A program made the position numbers and the translations under genes. The notes below the pieces were generated by a model. It was not told where the DNA came from and ran no database searches. It worked only from the letters and a program-made list of their open reading frames with translations. 64,000 nucleotides of DNA. It comes from Poecilobothrus nobilitatus (Eukaryota > Arthropoda > Insecta > Diptera > Dolichopodidae). The stretch covers positions 234,031,477-234,095,476 of the forward strand of contig OX352773.1 in assembly GCA_947095535.1 (NCBI GenBank), given 5' to 3'. Below, one piece after another: positions 9,721-22,627 of the stretch. Position 1 is the stretch's first letter, and the number at the start of each line of letters is the position of its first letter.

Positions 9721-12390
9721 GAGTGATTTTAGAATTGAATTTAAAATCAGGATTATACGCCTTTTACAGAATATTTAGATATATTTACTCTTAGAACTTT
9801 TACTAATTAGAACTTTTACTCTAGACTAGAATTTTACATATGACTTATGTAAAAAATAAAGTAGTATTGATTTATGTAGATTAGTTGTGTATAGCCTTAT
9901 TATAAATTTAATGTAGCTATTTTAATTTAAGAATTTTTGTTTTTGAAATTGTTTGTCATTGTAAGAATTTTATTATTGATGTTATTTATACAATTTGTAA
10001 TTTTTATTTCCAAAATTTTCATCTAATCAAAAAAGTCATTTAAAAGCAACAAAAATTGTAATATAAAATTTTATGTTTTTGTTTTCTGTAATTTATGTAA
10101 TTTTTATAAAAAATAAAAAAGAATGAGTAGCAACGCTAATGAATGAAATTACCATTATTTTGTGATTAATGACCTGTCTTAGATATTATCTGATTTTTAT
10201 ATCTTTATAAATACATGTAATGAATATTTATTTTCATTATTGGTAAATTTACAAAACTTATAGTAAAAAATCTTTAAATTATATTTATTACACAAAATTA
10301 TATTGTTCGATATTTTTGTGTAATTCGTCGACAATTTATAGTTTTTAACACCAATTTTGGTTAATAATTAATAAAACAAACATTCAGATTAAGTTTCAAT
10401 TTTGTAATTTTAATTCTTCTTAAGATATTATGCTTTAAAATGGATATTAATTATGTTCAATTATGTATTAATTAATTTTAACTTTTGAGGTTCATTTTAT
10501 TATTATTATTATTAGACAAGAAAATAGATTTTTAAAGTAATAAAAAAAGTTTAGACATAATAAATAAAGGTATTTTCTTCGAAAAATTAAAAGAAAAAAA
10601 ATCAAATTTTTTTACACTATAAATTTGTATTTAGGGTTTATCTTAGCTTTCTATTTAAACAAAAGTAAGTTTTAAAGTCCAAAAGATTTTGAAAACGCTT
10701 GTTTAAGTTAATATAACTGAAAACCCGTATAATTTAGATATTTTAGAAGTTGTTAAATAATTGATTTTAATAATATATAAACTAATCTTTTATAGTAAAA
10801 AACTCTTTACCACAAAATGTAATTTTACCTATATTTTTTCAATTACAAGGAAAGAAAAGTCTTTAATAGATTAATTTAAATTAATTGCATCAAGACGAAG
10901 AAATATAATATTTTTGGATTGTATTCAGAAAAAGCATTATTTTTTTTAACCTTTAAAGTTTACTCTAATAAGTTGTATTGTTTTGTATACATAAATTATA
11001 TTAGTAAAATGTTAGAAAAACTATCAAAATGCAACAAAAAAAAAAACCAAAATAAAATTTAAAAACAAATTTAAAAATTACACATTATTATTTTTGATAG
11101 TTTAATTTTATTTTTATTACCTAGCAATTAATAAAATAATAATAATAAAAATAATGTATTAACAAAATTAGGAATTAATTCGATAATGTTTCCTTTGAAA
11201 TTTTAAAGATTGTTTCGCTCTGCGCCAAAATGTATGCAATTGCATTTTGTAAAAAAGTGAAGAATTGAATTTTTTTTCTTTTTTGTGTTTGTTTTTTCTT
11301 TATTTAATTTTACAATATTAAATATAATTATTAATTGAATACTTGTACCGATATGGTCCACATGTTAAAGGCAAAAAGGTCCTAAAAATATCGGCAGATT
11401 TTTATATCTGAACTAATATAAAAAAAAAAAAAAAATCTAAAAAATATTCTTATATGCTAAATTACATTTGTAATATGGTTAGCCAAAATATTGTAGCTCT
11501 TACAATTAATTTTATGCAAATTAAACAACATATATTAATTTTGATATATATATACAAGTTATTTTATAGGTTATGATTTAATTTTTAACTTAAATTTATG
11601 AACATGAATCTGTTGAAAGTTTTTTTTAAAACATGTAAAAACTATTGAACTATTGAAATAAAATCATTCAAAAGCGATTATTCATCAAAAAATACTTTAT
11701 TTTTAAGTAAGTATAGAACTTATTTTTTTTTTATACTAATAGATATTTTTATAAGACAGATATATTTATATATTTTTGAGAAACATATATATGGAAAGTT
11801 TGATTTTTAACTGTTTTTGCTCTTGACAAATTTATGTCTAAATACCAAATTTTTTATTTATCCTATGTATGGTTTCAATATAATCTTAGCACCTAATTTT
11901 TAAAATATTATACTTATGTTAGCGAATTTTTTCTCAATAGTTGATTAAGAATAGAAAAATTATAATTATTTCGCCATACCACTATTAAATTAAGTATTAA
12001 AAATACTGCATAAAAATTATCGCGACGAATTCCTTGGATAATAATATAGTTTCTTAAAAAAAAAGTTTATCCATAGAAGTTACAAAGATAATTATACATA
12101 TTATAAGAAGAAGTATGTTAAAAAAAATTGGTTCAGTAAAATTTTTTTGTAATAGTTTTTTTATTAAATTTTAATTCAATGAATTGCATTTTACATACAA
12201 AGATAATGAAAATTACGGCGTAAATTAAAATCAAAATAAAAATCAAAAATAAATATAAATAATTATAATTAATATTATCAAATATTCAAAAACTATTTAT
12301 AAACATAATATATAGTATCTAATATTTTTCTTAAAATTTAGCATAAAAATAGGCAAATATTAAAATATAAGGAAATATAAGGAAAGTCTA
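9721..12390. other. AT-rich non-coding stretch, no gene seen
   Basis: About 2.7 kb of A+T-rich DNA with short ATT/AAT microsatellites (about 10498-10514 and 11136-11148), T runs and no significant open frame. AGGCAAAAAGGTCCTAAAA near 11370 has a loose reverse-complement echo near 14434-14453, too short to call a family. Confidence 0.55.
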
Positions 12391-12581
12391 GTTTTTTTTT
12401 TATTGCATTTCGCTGCCACATAAATGTGAACAGGAAATTGCACAGCCTTTCCTGTTCAGGCGTGGTTGTACATGTTGTAAGGGGGAATAACTCTTACGAC
12501 GTGTGTGGTATTCAAACTCACACTCTCTTGGTGTTTACAGCGTATTTTATACGCTCTTATCCACTAGGCCACCGAGGCCCC
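12391..12581 (-). mobile_element. tRNA-derived SINE, family A, copy 2
   Basis: Minus-strand copy starting at 12581 with GGGGCCTCGGTGGCCTAGTG, giving a good A box (TGGCCTAGTGGATAAGAGCG). The B box is mutated (GAGTTTGAATACC in place of GGTTCGAATCC). The body carries CTTACAACATGTACAACCAC, GGAAAGGCTGTGCAATTTCC and TTCACATTTATGTGGCAGCG, ending in an A tail (T run 12392-12401). It preserves the end of the body best among the copies. Confidence 0.85.
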
Positions 12582-13827
12582 AAATAACATATTTAAAATG
12601 AAAATTCAAAAAGAAATCCTGATGATGTTAACAATCATTTAGAAAATTTCTATTCATCATTGCTAATTATTTTGAGTGAAGTATGTCACGAACCCTTTGT
12701 ATAGTTTTCTTTCCAAAATCTAAATCTGAATTTAATTCTGTGCCAACACATGAAATGAAAATTTTGTTTTAATCAAGAAATTTCGTTCTATAAATTTTAC
12801 ATATAAAATCGCCAAAAAAGAAAACAAAAATAAAGGTTATAGTAAAACGTGTTGTAAAAGGGCTTAAACAGACCATTTTAAGGACAAGGACATTTTCAAG
12901 AAAAAATAAGAGTTGGCATTATTTTAGATCGATGTAGAGAATTAAAATATAACTTAACTCGTTAAAAAGGCTTATCTATTTACTTCCACCATAAATTCAT
13001 GTATATATGTATACATTTATATGGAATAAATAGATTTGTATTTTATTTTTTAAATTACATTACAGTATCCCTTAGAATTTCAATTTTCTTCTTTTTGATT
13101 TATAAAATACATAGTTGTAGTTATATATATGTATCTGTACATGTACCCTATGTGCGTTCTAAAGAATGATATAAATATAATTAAAGTAATAAAAAGCAGA
13201 TATCTTTAAGTATTCCTTTATTTTTATAACCTATAGCTTAACTAAAAACATTTCAGAAATATAAATATTTTAGTGTTTCATACTGTTTGCTTACATGTAT
13301 ATTATAAATTACAGATTTTGATGTTAAGTTTTTTTAGGTTCATTTATAATTGTTATATGTGTGTGTTATTTGTAAGTGTTTCAAATGATATTGCTAGGAT
13401 TGTAAAAAATTTAGTTGCAAAAATATTATTGTTTAGAAAATTCACCTAATATCGATTATGATTTTCAAATTATTTAAATTGGATTGCTTATAATAACAAT
13501 AGATTTATAATTATTCTAGAATTTTCTACTAATTAAAATAGAAAATATAATTACTTGTTTCTGATATATAAATGAAATATCAGCGAAAAGGTTATCGTTT
13601 ATGACCGTAAAGAAAATAAAACAAATGCAATTGTAATGATTTTTCTGGTTAATCTTATAATTATTTTTTTGTTATATTTTCCAGTTTATTAATTTTTCTT
13701 TCTTATTTTAATTCAAGATATAAATTGAATTTAATCTTAAAATTTTATTTAAGATGATATATTGTTTTTGTTATGAGATTTACGATTAGATTTTGATAAA
13801 TCATTTCCTTATAATCAGATAAACAAC
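12582..13827. other. AT-rich non-coding stretch, no gene seen
   Basis: Nothing with coding character. Short TATATATGTA microsatellite-like bits occur near 13010 and 13120. Confidence 0.55.
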
Positions 13828-13960
13828 TTTTTTTTTTTTTATTTTTTTTACGAGGGTTGGTGGAAAACTCGAAAGTCACCAAGAGGAACTGCACGTGCTT
13901 CCTCAGGGTAGTGTTGGACTTTAACCAACCATAATCACCTCCCTTTTACAACTAAACTTA
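13828..13960 (-). mobile_element. Family B SINE-like element, copy 1 (3' part)
   Basis: The reverse complement reads AAAAGGGAGGTGATTATGG…TTAAAGTCCAACACTACCC…GAGGAAGCACGTGCAGTTCC and ends with an A tail (T run 13828-13848). The same core, diverged, occurs at 60.21-60.33 kb (AAGGTGGTGATGATG…TTAAAGTTCCACATACTC…GAAGCACTTGCGC) and, more distantly, at 18.17-18.35 and 22.98-23.13 kb. A polyA-like end plus dispersed copies supports a retroposon; the head to the right is not recognisable. Confidence 0.6.
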
Positions 13961-14576
13961 AGGATGGAACCTTTAATACAGATGTACAGTTTGGTTTTGG
14001 GGATAGGGATGTGGGAAGGATAATTGCGGAAATTGGAATTGGGAAATTTGGATTATTAGATAAACAACTGCATTTGAAATAATGTGTTTTTGTGGATATA
14101 ATTAAATAGTCAATACCAAAATATAATTTTACATAATAAAAGATAATGTATTACTTATTTTTTATCTTTATATATATACGTTTGCTATCTTGCTTAATAT
14201 GAACCAAATACTATAGACCACAACGCAAAACTGCCACACTTAACAATATCATTTTTATGATGGGTAATCATTTTTGCGATGAATTGTTTTAAAATTTTTA
14301 AAATGGTATATTAAAAATTTGAAATTTATTAAAATTTTATTTAACATTAAAAACATTTAATAAAATGTCATATTTTCATACATATATATAAACATTTGAA
14401 TTGATTTTATTTGTAACCGTGTTCTAAAAAAAGGACCTTTTTGTTTGCCATTAATTTTGTAGTTTAGATGGATGCATATAACATTCTTAACATGTATTTA
14501 TTCTTTTAGGAGAACGACAAATATTAATATAAGTATTTATTTTAATAAAAATAAAAATCTAAAATAAAGAATTGTA
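13961..14576. other. Non-coding stretch
   Basis: A short G-rich patch (about 13990-14060, GGTTTTGGGGATAGGGATG) continues from the family B element and may be its decayed 5' part. The rest is A+T-rich with nothing recognised. Confidence 0.4.
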
Positions 14577-14760
14577 AGGAGGACTCGGTAGCCGTACATA
14601 AGAGCGTATAAAATATTCTATAAACATCAACGAAGTGTGGGCTCGAATCCCACACATGTAGTAAGAATAATTTCCAATTTCCCCTGAAGAAAAGGAAAGG
14701 TTGTATAATTTCCTTGTTACATTCATGTGAATTTAATTCAACTGTATTAAATAAATAATT
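14577..14760 (+). mobile_element. tRNA-derived SINE, family A, copy 3 (degenerate)
   Basis: GGACTCGGTAGCCGTACATAAG at 14581 is a mutated A-box head. AGTGTGGGCTCGAATCCCAC (about 14634) is a near-perfect B box. The body continues with CACATGTAGTAAGAATAATT, a GAAAAGGAAAGGTTGTATAA block and TTCATGTGAATTTAA. It is more diverged than the copies at 5.6 and 12.4 kb. The minus-strand frame 14542-14895 is antisense to it and not a gene. Confidence 0.75.
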
Positions 14761-17004
14761 GAGGTTAAGTATTAGAGAAAATAAAACAAAAAAGAACAGA
14801 ATAAAAATATCCTTTTGAAGAGTGTTTTCAATTGATAAAGATTTAAATACAATATAGTTATTATACATACTTCCAGTTACAATTTGCAAAAACATTTATG
14901 GTTTATTTCATGGGTTTAGAGAATAGCTATTTATATACGAGCATCTCAATTTTTTAAATTTAGTTTAGTTATAAATAAAAATAAATGAAACATGTTGTAT
15001 GTAAAAGTGTTTTTCCAACTTTGATGCCATTTATTTTTTTTCCAACTTTTATTTTTTATAATAGCTAGAATTAATAATAGTAAAAAGATTACGGCGACAA
15101 AATATTTCATAAAATTGATTTCAATAATAATTTTTAATCTTTTCAAGCTTTAAATTAAATGATAAAAAGGTTTTGTATAAATGCCCCAAATGTTATATCG
15201 TCACCTTATCCAGCAAATTTAAATTCTGTATACCTATTATGTATCAAAATTAAATTGTCAATGATAACCAACAACCAACAAAGCAACAAAAAGTAGAAAA
15301 TTGCTATACTATAACGTCATTTTATTGCGGCACAAGCTTTGCTTTGAGTCTAGCCATATTTTAAGTAAGCGATGTAAGCATTGAGTCATCACCTTTAAGT
15401 TCAAATAAAAAATAAATATTTTTAGATTAGATTTACATACCTAATTTTTAATTCTATAATAAATTTTGAGAAATATTTAAAAAAAAAAATGCTTATTATT
15501 TTTACTTTGTGGTTTTCCATAAGTGGTTACCCGTAACATATTCACCCAAAAGTCGGAAATCCTAGTAGGTATCTAATAAAGATAACAAAATTCCATCATA
15601 AAAACATTCTTCTGTCACATAAAATATACTAAAATAACTGCACTCTATTTATCATCTACAGATAATAAAGCTGAGTCTAAAGAGACTTTGTGTCTTGTGG
15701 ATGATACTTAGTATTAAACCAAAAGAATAAGAATTTGTTTTGCTTTGTTTTGTTTTTGAAAAGGAAAATATTTAAAATTTACAATTTTTTTTTTTAAATA
15801 AGCTACTACGGCATTTTTTTTTTGTAATACATTAATCACTTATGTATGTATGTGATTTCCTGTTAAAATATTTTCAACAATTTATTCAATTTAAATAAAT
15901 ACAACAATTTAAATACGTTCTGCATTTTTTAAAGTGTATTTTAAAAATATAACTTTTCTATAATTAATTAAAATTGTCAAAAATCCAATTAATTAGAGAA
16001 GAAAAATAATAAGAAAAAGAAAAAATATTCCACGTCTGTTTATTTAGCGATTTTTTGTTTTCTTTTTTGTATGATATAATCCCCGCCATATTTAAAAGTA
16101 AAAGTTTTCTTTTTCCCCGCCATTTTTTTTTTTTGTTAAACTTTATATGGTAATTTTTATTGCAATCATTTAATTACGCAATTCTTTAAATATGGAAAAC
16201 AAAACGCCAGCTATACTTTTACAAAAAAAAAAAATTTTTTTTTTTCTATTTTTGATTTTGATTATTTTTTAGAAATTTTCTGAATGAATTTCTAAAAATA
16301 CATATATATTTAATTTTTTTAAATTTTGTATTTTTATTAAAATGGAAAAATCAACAAAAAAAATTAAATTGTTAATAATAATGACGTCTTTTGTGGAAAA
16401 AAAATGTTGTTTTTGATTATGACGTTTAATTTGTCCAGTAGGTGGTGTCATGATAATGTTCAAAATAAGTAAACAATTTTTTGAATTTTTGCTTAAGAAA
16501 ATATTAATGTGTACGTGTATTTTTACGTGTACGTGTATTTTTATTTTTTTTTTATTTTTATCCCCGGGATAAGATTTTTTTTTTTTGCAAAGGAAATGAT
16601 TTTTGGTGGATTGTAAGTACGATGTTAATATGTATTAAATATTTATATGTACTTATTTTTAAATTTATAGTTGTCTACTTTTATTTTTTTGTTATTATGT
16701 GGTTCGTTTTTAATGGGCATTTTAAAAACAATAAAAATAAATAAGTGGTAAAAGTTATATTTTAAATTTTCTAGGCAGTTCATAATAATTTTGAATAAAA
16801 TTTTTCTGATAAAAGATTTTCATTCCCAAGTAATTCCATTAAAATATTTATGGTTGATTGGTTTATATGACTGCTCTCCATAGAAATTTATTAAGGGAGA
16901 AAAATTGGCATATACAAGTTGCTGTTGTGGTACCATTCCATCATATTTTTGATTGTCAGATTTATATCCTTCCTTTGATTTTTGAGGTTATATAACCAGC
17001 CTGT
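14761..17004. other. AT-rich non-coding stretch, no gene seen
   Basis: Minus frames at 14946-15146 and 16269-16463 are low-complexity and not supported as genes. CCCCGCCAT occurs twice (16081 and 16116), and CGTGTACGTGTATTTTTA-like units are duplicated near 16508-16542. Neither has an assignable role. Confidence 0.55.
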
Positions 17005-17130
17005 AGACATCAGAAATGAAATTATTTTCCAATTTTATTTGATAACTGATTTATGTCTGAGAAGGTAGAGAATCTCTAGATTTACTATCCGACCGGGCCG
17101 AACATTTGCAAAGAAAGTGATGGAGAGATG
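17005..17130. other. Possible decayed retrotransposon fragment
   Basis: A locally GC-richer patch containing CCGACCGGGCCGAACATTTG followed by CAAAGAAAGTGATGGAGAGA. The style resembles untranslated ends of non-LTR retrotransposons, but this is an impression only. No frame, tail or second copy in the window backs it. Confidence 0.2.
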
Positions 17131-17638
17131 TACTTATAGAGATAATTACATTTTTCAATTAAGAACAATGGTGTACGCTAATTTGATAATTAAGTTGTAT
17201 ATAAATCTAATCAAAATTTCTATTTGAAACATTTTAATTTAAATAATTCATAATGGTTCCTTTTATTTTTTACAAGAAATGTTTGGAATTGTTTTTTGTT
17301 TTGAATACACATTTAACTTTAGGCTTATTTTTGTTTTTTAAGTTATTCGTTAATTATATAGCTCTTCTCATAGCTCTATATATGTTTTTCTATATTACAT
17401 GAAAGTGTAGATTGGTGACATATTAAAAAAAATTTAATAAATGTAGTTAATTTATAATATTTTGTTAAATTGGTAAAATGGTTAAGAGATTGTGTTTTCG
17501 TACGCTTATAAACAGCATATATAAACTATCTTTCTATCAAAATGTACGATAAATTAATATCTAATGTTAAAAAATACAGTTAAATTAATTAAAAAGTGTT
17601 AAATAATTAGTTTTAACTTTGATTAGATTTAAACTTTT
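17131..17638. other. AT-rich non-coding stretch
   Basis: No coding frame or repeat recognised. Confidence 0.45.
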
Positions 17639-17697
17639 TAATAGGTAGGTTTCTACTACATCATAATCTTCATTAATAGGTAGGTTTCTACTACATT
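17639..17697. repeat. Short direct duplication
   Basis: AATAGGTAGGTTTCTACTAC at 17640 is repeated exactly at 17675, separated by about 14 bases that include CATAATCTTCATTA. The exact identity against a decayed background suggests a recent replication slip or a target-site-like duplication. Confidence 0.8.
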
Positions 17698-18033
17698 TTC
17701 TTACGAAGCCAATAAAACTTTTCCTGAATGAAAATTTATTTAATTTAGAGTAAAATGAAATAAGTAATAACTGTCACATTATACATAATCGTGTTTTTTA
17801 TTGACCTAATCATGGAGCTGATAAAATTTTTTATACAAATAGATGGTCTCTAGCTTTTTTTCAAAACCTCAATACAGATTATGTAAAATTTATTAATTTT
17901 TTTCGTTTGACAAGTTTCAAAGTGACATTTAACAGTCCATTAACCACAAATAAAATTTGTAAATTATGAATTTGTTGTACTAGATTGTACATTTAAAATA
18001 GTTTTAATAAAATAATATATTATTTAATATTAG
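17698..18033. other. AT-rich non-coding stretch
   Basis: Nothing recognised. Confidence 0.4.
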
Positions 18034-18138
18034 CTGCGTGACAGTGACAGTAGAGTTGCCTTTAATTATTACCTCATGCAGAATGGTGTTATAAACTACT
18101 GCATGTTGTAACTGTTGATGACTTCGTCACTGACAGCA
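18034..18138. repeat. Nested inverted repeat (small palindromic element)
   Basis: The outer arms CTGCGTGACAGTGAC (18034-18048) and GTCACTGACAGCAG (18126-18139) are imperfect reverse complements. Inside, CATGCAG (18075-18081) and CTGCATG (18099-18105) form a second perfect stem. The element is about 105 bp with no coding content, consistent with a tiny MITE or a folded remnant. Confidence 0.6.
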
Positions 18139-18169
18139 GAATAGTAATAATAATAAGTCGATATATTGT

Positions 18170-18350
18170 ACCCTTGGAGTTCCACTCCCAACATTTCCGG
18201 ATCCTTCTACAATCTATTTATATATAGGTTCCTAGGGACCATCCCATTATATAGGCTAAAAGGGGGTGTGGGTTTAGTCAGTACAAATCTGATATTATCG
18301 AGGAGGTATTCTTACTGTCTTTGAAAAATCCCACCTCCCTTAGAAAAAAT
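18170..18350 (+). mobile_element. Family B SINE-like element, copy 2
   Basis: Contains ATCCCATTATATAGGCTAAA followed by AGGGGGTGTGGGTTTAGTCAG and TACAAATCTGATATTATCGAGG. This matches the reverse complement of the copy at 22.98-23.13 kb (ATCCCATTATATTGGCTAAA, AGGGAGAGGTGAGTTTAGTC, AGTAAGAATCTGACACTACC). The left part (18170-18235, CCCTTGGAGTTCCACTCCC) has no visible tRNA-like boxes, so the 5' head may be missing or replaced. Confidence 0.6.
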
Positions 18351-19299
18351 TTAAATTGTTTTTCGGTTTTTAAAAAATTAACAAATTATCGCCGAGAAAA
18401 GAAATTTGTTAATAAATTCGTCAAATATTCTAAAAATATTTGCAAAACAAAAACTTCAAAGAAAGTTCAAATTGAATGGTAATGCTGCCTGAAAACAAAA
18501 CTTAATTTTACACTATCCTATTGTTAACATTCGTATTAATTTACTTCTTTTTAAATACGTTATAAAAATGGTTTAAATAAATCGCCAATCATGTTAAATA
18601 TTAGCAAAAATTAAAAAAAAACAAAACCAAAACCAAAAACATAAAAAGATTTTATTTTTAATGGGAAAATGTGGGTGGGTGATCCATTAAATGTAAACAA
18701 ATACATAAACGTATAAAACGAAAATGAATATTAATAATAGAAAAAAAGTTTTTTTCAGTGCTGAAATAATTTAATAATTTTTAAATCGTATTATATCGTA
18801 TTTCGATGATTTTTTTTTAAGAAAATCAGCTTCTCCACCACAGGACCGACCGGTACTATACGAAAAGTGCAATGCCAAAATTTATAGATTTTTTACATAA
18901 TAATTTATATCAAAGCAAAATAACTTCTAATAATTTAACAACATTTTGTTTTATTCAATAACAATAATAAGCAATGAAATCGTAAAAATATATGTATGTA
19001 TGAATGTGCATTCATTCATACATTCATTTATGTAATGTACCTACATGATTCTTTTTTCATTCAAAAATATTAGAAGTAAAAAATAATGTTTGTAAACAAA
19101 TACAAAACAAACCATAAGATTAATATTGAATTTGCTAACAAAAATTTTACCGTTTTAATTTTATGTCATCAACAAAAGAATAATATGCATAGATACAAGT
19201 ACATATGTATACATATGTATAAATTGTTAGAGATATAAAAACAAAAACAAAAAAAAATTGTTCATGTAAATTCTTATGGAGTGCTATGTATGAAATTGG
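18351..19299. other. AT-rich non-coding stretch, no gene seen
   Basis: Contains TATGTATGTATGAATG-type microsatellite sequence near 18990-19040. No open frame of note. Confidence 0.5.
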
Positions 19300-19735
19300 G
19301 ACTTGGGGGGAAAAAAATTAAATAAAAGTTAAAGTTAGTCGGATCAAAAAATATTCTATAGCAAAGTTGTTGCTTTTTACTTGTGTAACAATTTTTTCTT
19401 GATAATTTTTCTCATAAAATTTTTCTGTTACGAAATATTCGTAAAAAACTTAAAAAGTGCACTAGTAAACTACCACTTGCGGTTGTTCGATTTGCTCCAA
19501 TAGCTTATCAATCCGAGATATTTACATCAAAACCTTAAATATGAAATGGCAAAAAATTCCGCTCAGTCCTTTAAGCTGTACATGTGCTAACAGACATACA
19601 CACACACACACGCATCCCCACAGACCGACATCATGCTAAAAAAATTGTACAGCCTTCTCCACACCGGAGTAGTGCATATTTACCAAAATCTCGGGTTCAA
19701 ATTTTTAGTATGAAAACTATACCTACCTTATACAT
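19300..19735. repeat. Possible decayed repeat with a CA microsatellite
   Basis: The segment is less A+T-biased than its surroundings. It holds ACAGACATACACACACACAC at about 19590-19610 followed by CCACAGACCGACATCATGC and CAAAATCTCGGGTTCAAATT. The layout (a low-complexity CAGAC/CA tract near one end, then a conserved-looking tail) parallels the GGAC-rich tracts in families D and F. No second copy is in this window, so the call is tentative. Confidence 0.3.
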
Positions 19736-20209
19736 TAATGTATGCGGTCGGTAAAAAAAACAAAATGAGCAGAAAATAAAATATAAAATAAACAAAAGAA
19801 GTAACTTTTGAATTAAAAATTTAAATATATTATTATGTTTTTCTTAAAAGTTGAGATTATTTTTGAATGAATATTAAAAAATATATCAGCATTTCCTCTA
19901 TCTGGAAGCAATTTATTAATTTGTTTTCGAAAATTTTACTTTAAAATATTGACAAAAACCATAATAGATTTATTAGTAAGGAAGTAAAAGCTTCAAATTT
20001 ATAGGCTTTAAATTGTAAATGTTTAGAAAATAATAAAATTAATTAATAGACATTTTTAGTAAAGAATATTTACGTTTAAATTAAAAACTTTAATTTTGAC
20101 AGAATATTAAGTTTTGTATGTAAGTTTTACTTTTAGTTTTCTTTAAAAATTTAAAGAAAATCGTTATTGTTATAAATCGAAAAACTATAGAATGCGTATA
20201 TGGACATGT
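19736..20209. other. AT-rich non-coding stretch
   Basis: Nothing recognised. Confidence 0.4.
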
Positions 20210-20555
20210 TTTTAGGCTTTTGAAAAGATATTCTCTTTAAAAGCTATCTTTGAAGTAAGATATCCTTAAAGCATGACTCACGGCTTATCCTTAAAGTCTT
20301 TGACAAATATTATGGCTTACGAACTTACGTCAAAAAGAGCAATAGATCATTGTTCAGATAAGCATTTGATTAAGTTAAAACTACTGTCATGTAAGCCATG
20401 TAATGTTTAAAGTAGATTTGGAACTGTCGCCATGTAATGTTATGCCGCTAAAGTGGATATGGTAATGATATTAAATTGCCAATATGACATGTAAGTGGAT
20501 AAAACACTATCGAAGAATTATTGCCGTCATAATTGTCGAAGTGGATAAAACACCA
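20210..20555. repeat. Cluster of short local duplications
   Basis: GCCATGTAATGTT occurs at 20395 and 20429. AAGTGGATAAAACAC occurs at 20493 and 20539, with related AAGTGGATATGG at 20451 and AAGTAGATTTGG at 20410. The units are of similar wording but irregular spacing (34-48 bp), as in a decayed tandem array. Confidence 0.5.
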
Positions 20556-21413
20556 AAATAAAAAGAAGGCATATTATTATTAAAGTATACTGATAAAATT
20601 ACAATCACCTTCAAACAATACAATTTTTCATATTTCAACTTTTTTGAAATTCAATGCAAATCTAATCAATATTTAAATGATAACAATTAGTGTTATATTA
20701 CAACTACTTTACAATTTTATAAAATCAATCTTATATAAAACATTTTAAAAAATATTTTTCAAAGAAAAGAAAAAAAAAAAAAACTAAATATGTTCAAAGA
20801 AAATTCAATATTTGAAAAATCGTATATGTATTTCACAAAAAAATTTTCAGTAGGTACATCATGAATCATGACAAATTCTATTATAACAATTCATCTTAAA
20901 AATGAATTCATCTAAAAAACGAATGTTCTATTTAATTTTGCCAATCTCCAAGTAACAATATTCCTTATAAATTCTGTAAAGTTTAAAAGTTCTCGAAAAG
21001 AAAAGATACAAAATTGACAGCAAAATCATATTTTATGATTATATAGACAAAATGTAAAATTTATGCTTATTTATATTACGAATGATATTTTGTAAATAAA
21101 TTTTTTTCGACAAATCCTTTTAATTGAATGGTGTGAAATCCCTTTTCAAATTTTATTTTTTCTTTGGTTGATTTTTCAAATCTCCTGAGTGTCATAAAAT
21201 AAATGTTGTTAAGTATGTATATACTTAAAAATATATTCTAAATATAGTCAAAATTTGAGATTCTTATGTACATATTTTAGATTTAAATATGCATTGAATG
21301 AAAAAAAAAAACAAAAAATAAGGATGTTTAAAAAAAAAAAATGTTGAAACTTTGAAATTGATATTATTTTAAAATAAAATTTTCATAAAGTGAAATTTTT
21401 ATTATTGTGAAAG
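20556..21413. other. AT-rich non-coding stretch, no gene seen
   Basis: A runs and no significant open frame. Confidence 0.5.
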
Positions 21414-21474
21414 TTGTTATTAACATCAAGTGATTTCAATTGTTGACTTGATTGTTATTAACATCAAGTGATTT
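21414..21474. repeat. Exact 23-bp direct repeat
   Basis: The 23 bases at 21414-21436 (TTGTTATTAACATCAAGTG and four more) are repeated without change at 21452-21474. The start-to-start spacing is 38 bp, and the spacer contains TCAATTGTTGACTTGA. Confidence 0.85.
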
Positions 21475-22391
21475 TCATTTTAGATTTTTTTCCCTTCTTT
21501 ACAATTAGATACTCTTTGCAATTTTTTATTTAAAACCGAGGAAATTTTGCTATTTAGAAAATTGATATTATGTATATTTGATGCTAATTTTATCAATTAT
21601 ATTATCGCTACAACGTTAAATAGTGTAAGAAAAATTTTTGATGATGATAGTAAAATTATAAAAGCAAAATAGATACAAAATATCTGTATTAATAATAATC
21701 TTCTACTATGAATATTAATAATTTGTGATCATATTACTTTAAATAAATTTTACAGAACTTGTTCCAAAAAAAAAAATTAGATAATCTTTGAATGTTATGT
21801 TACCACCGAATATGATCATAGATAATTTTTTTTTAATATTTGATGAAAGTTGAGCCTTGTACCTTTAAACATAGGAGAATCTATAAAAGAGTTGTCATTG
21901 GTTTTCTTTAGAATTCAGATTAAAGAATAAATTTATTTCATTTTTATACGGTTGAGAAATTAAATCAATAGAATTACCTATACTTAAAATGATTTGGATT
22001 AAGATATGTCAGATATTTTTGATTTATATAGTTACACTAAAACAATTTTATAAAAAGATAATATAAATGTAGTTCAAACAATGATTTCTTTATTCAATTT
22101 ATATTACCCCATATTAATTTTGTACTAATAACACAGTAGTTAAGGAATATTTTGAGAATTTTTATCAATGATTCTGTGTTTTGGATTATATGATGATGTG
22201 GATCATAAAAAGATGTCTGTTTATATTTTTTTTTTATAACTAAAATACTTTAAAATTAAATTGCAAATTAAAATTTTCCTCTCAAATCAATCAAATTTAA
22301 GAAATCAATAGTAAATACTTCACTTTTATATTGACTTTAAATTTGACATCAAATTTTATTTGTTACATTTTTTCGTCAATATTATAATATT
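21475..22391. other. AT-rich non-coding stretch, no gene seen
   Basis: No coding frame and no recognised repeat. Confidence 0.5.
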
Positions 22392-22590
22392 GGACGAAGC
22401 TTGGTAATTTAGTAGTTAAGCACGTGTACGGCTTATAAACCGAGGAAATCGGGTTCAAATCCGGCACAGGTCGTAAGAATTTTTAATAGGAAAATTGCTA
22501 TAAAAGTAATTTTCAATTACAAATCTCCGTTATAGACCATGAAGTAAATAATTAAGTAAATAGAATATATAATAAAAAGCAAATAAATAA
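22392..22590 (+). mobile_element. tRNA-headed SINE, variant related to family A
   Basis: The head has an A-box-like TGGTAATTTAGTAGTTAAGC and a good B box GGGTTCAAATCCG at about 22450-22462, followed by GGCACAGGTCGTAAGAATTT, which parallels the CACACGTCGTAAGAG join of family A. Downstream is an A-rich tail region (AAGTAAATAATTAAGTAAAT). As a tRNA gene it fails: the acceptor ends do not pair and the anticodon region is not clear. Confidence 0.6.
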
Positions 22591-22627
22591 TATTACAATA
22601 TAAAATTTAATAAAAATAATTTAAGAA

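Noticed and set aside
14542..14895. 117-codon minus-strand open frame, the longest in the window
   Set aside because: Overlaps SINE family A copy 3 (the WDSSPHFVDVYR stretch is the antisense tRNA-like head). The rest is Phe/Leu/Asn low complexity.
22392..22480. Possible functional tRNA gene
   Set aside because: A and B boxes are present, but the acceptor ends do not pair, there is no clear anticodon loop and no T-run terminator, and a SINE-like body follows.
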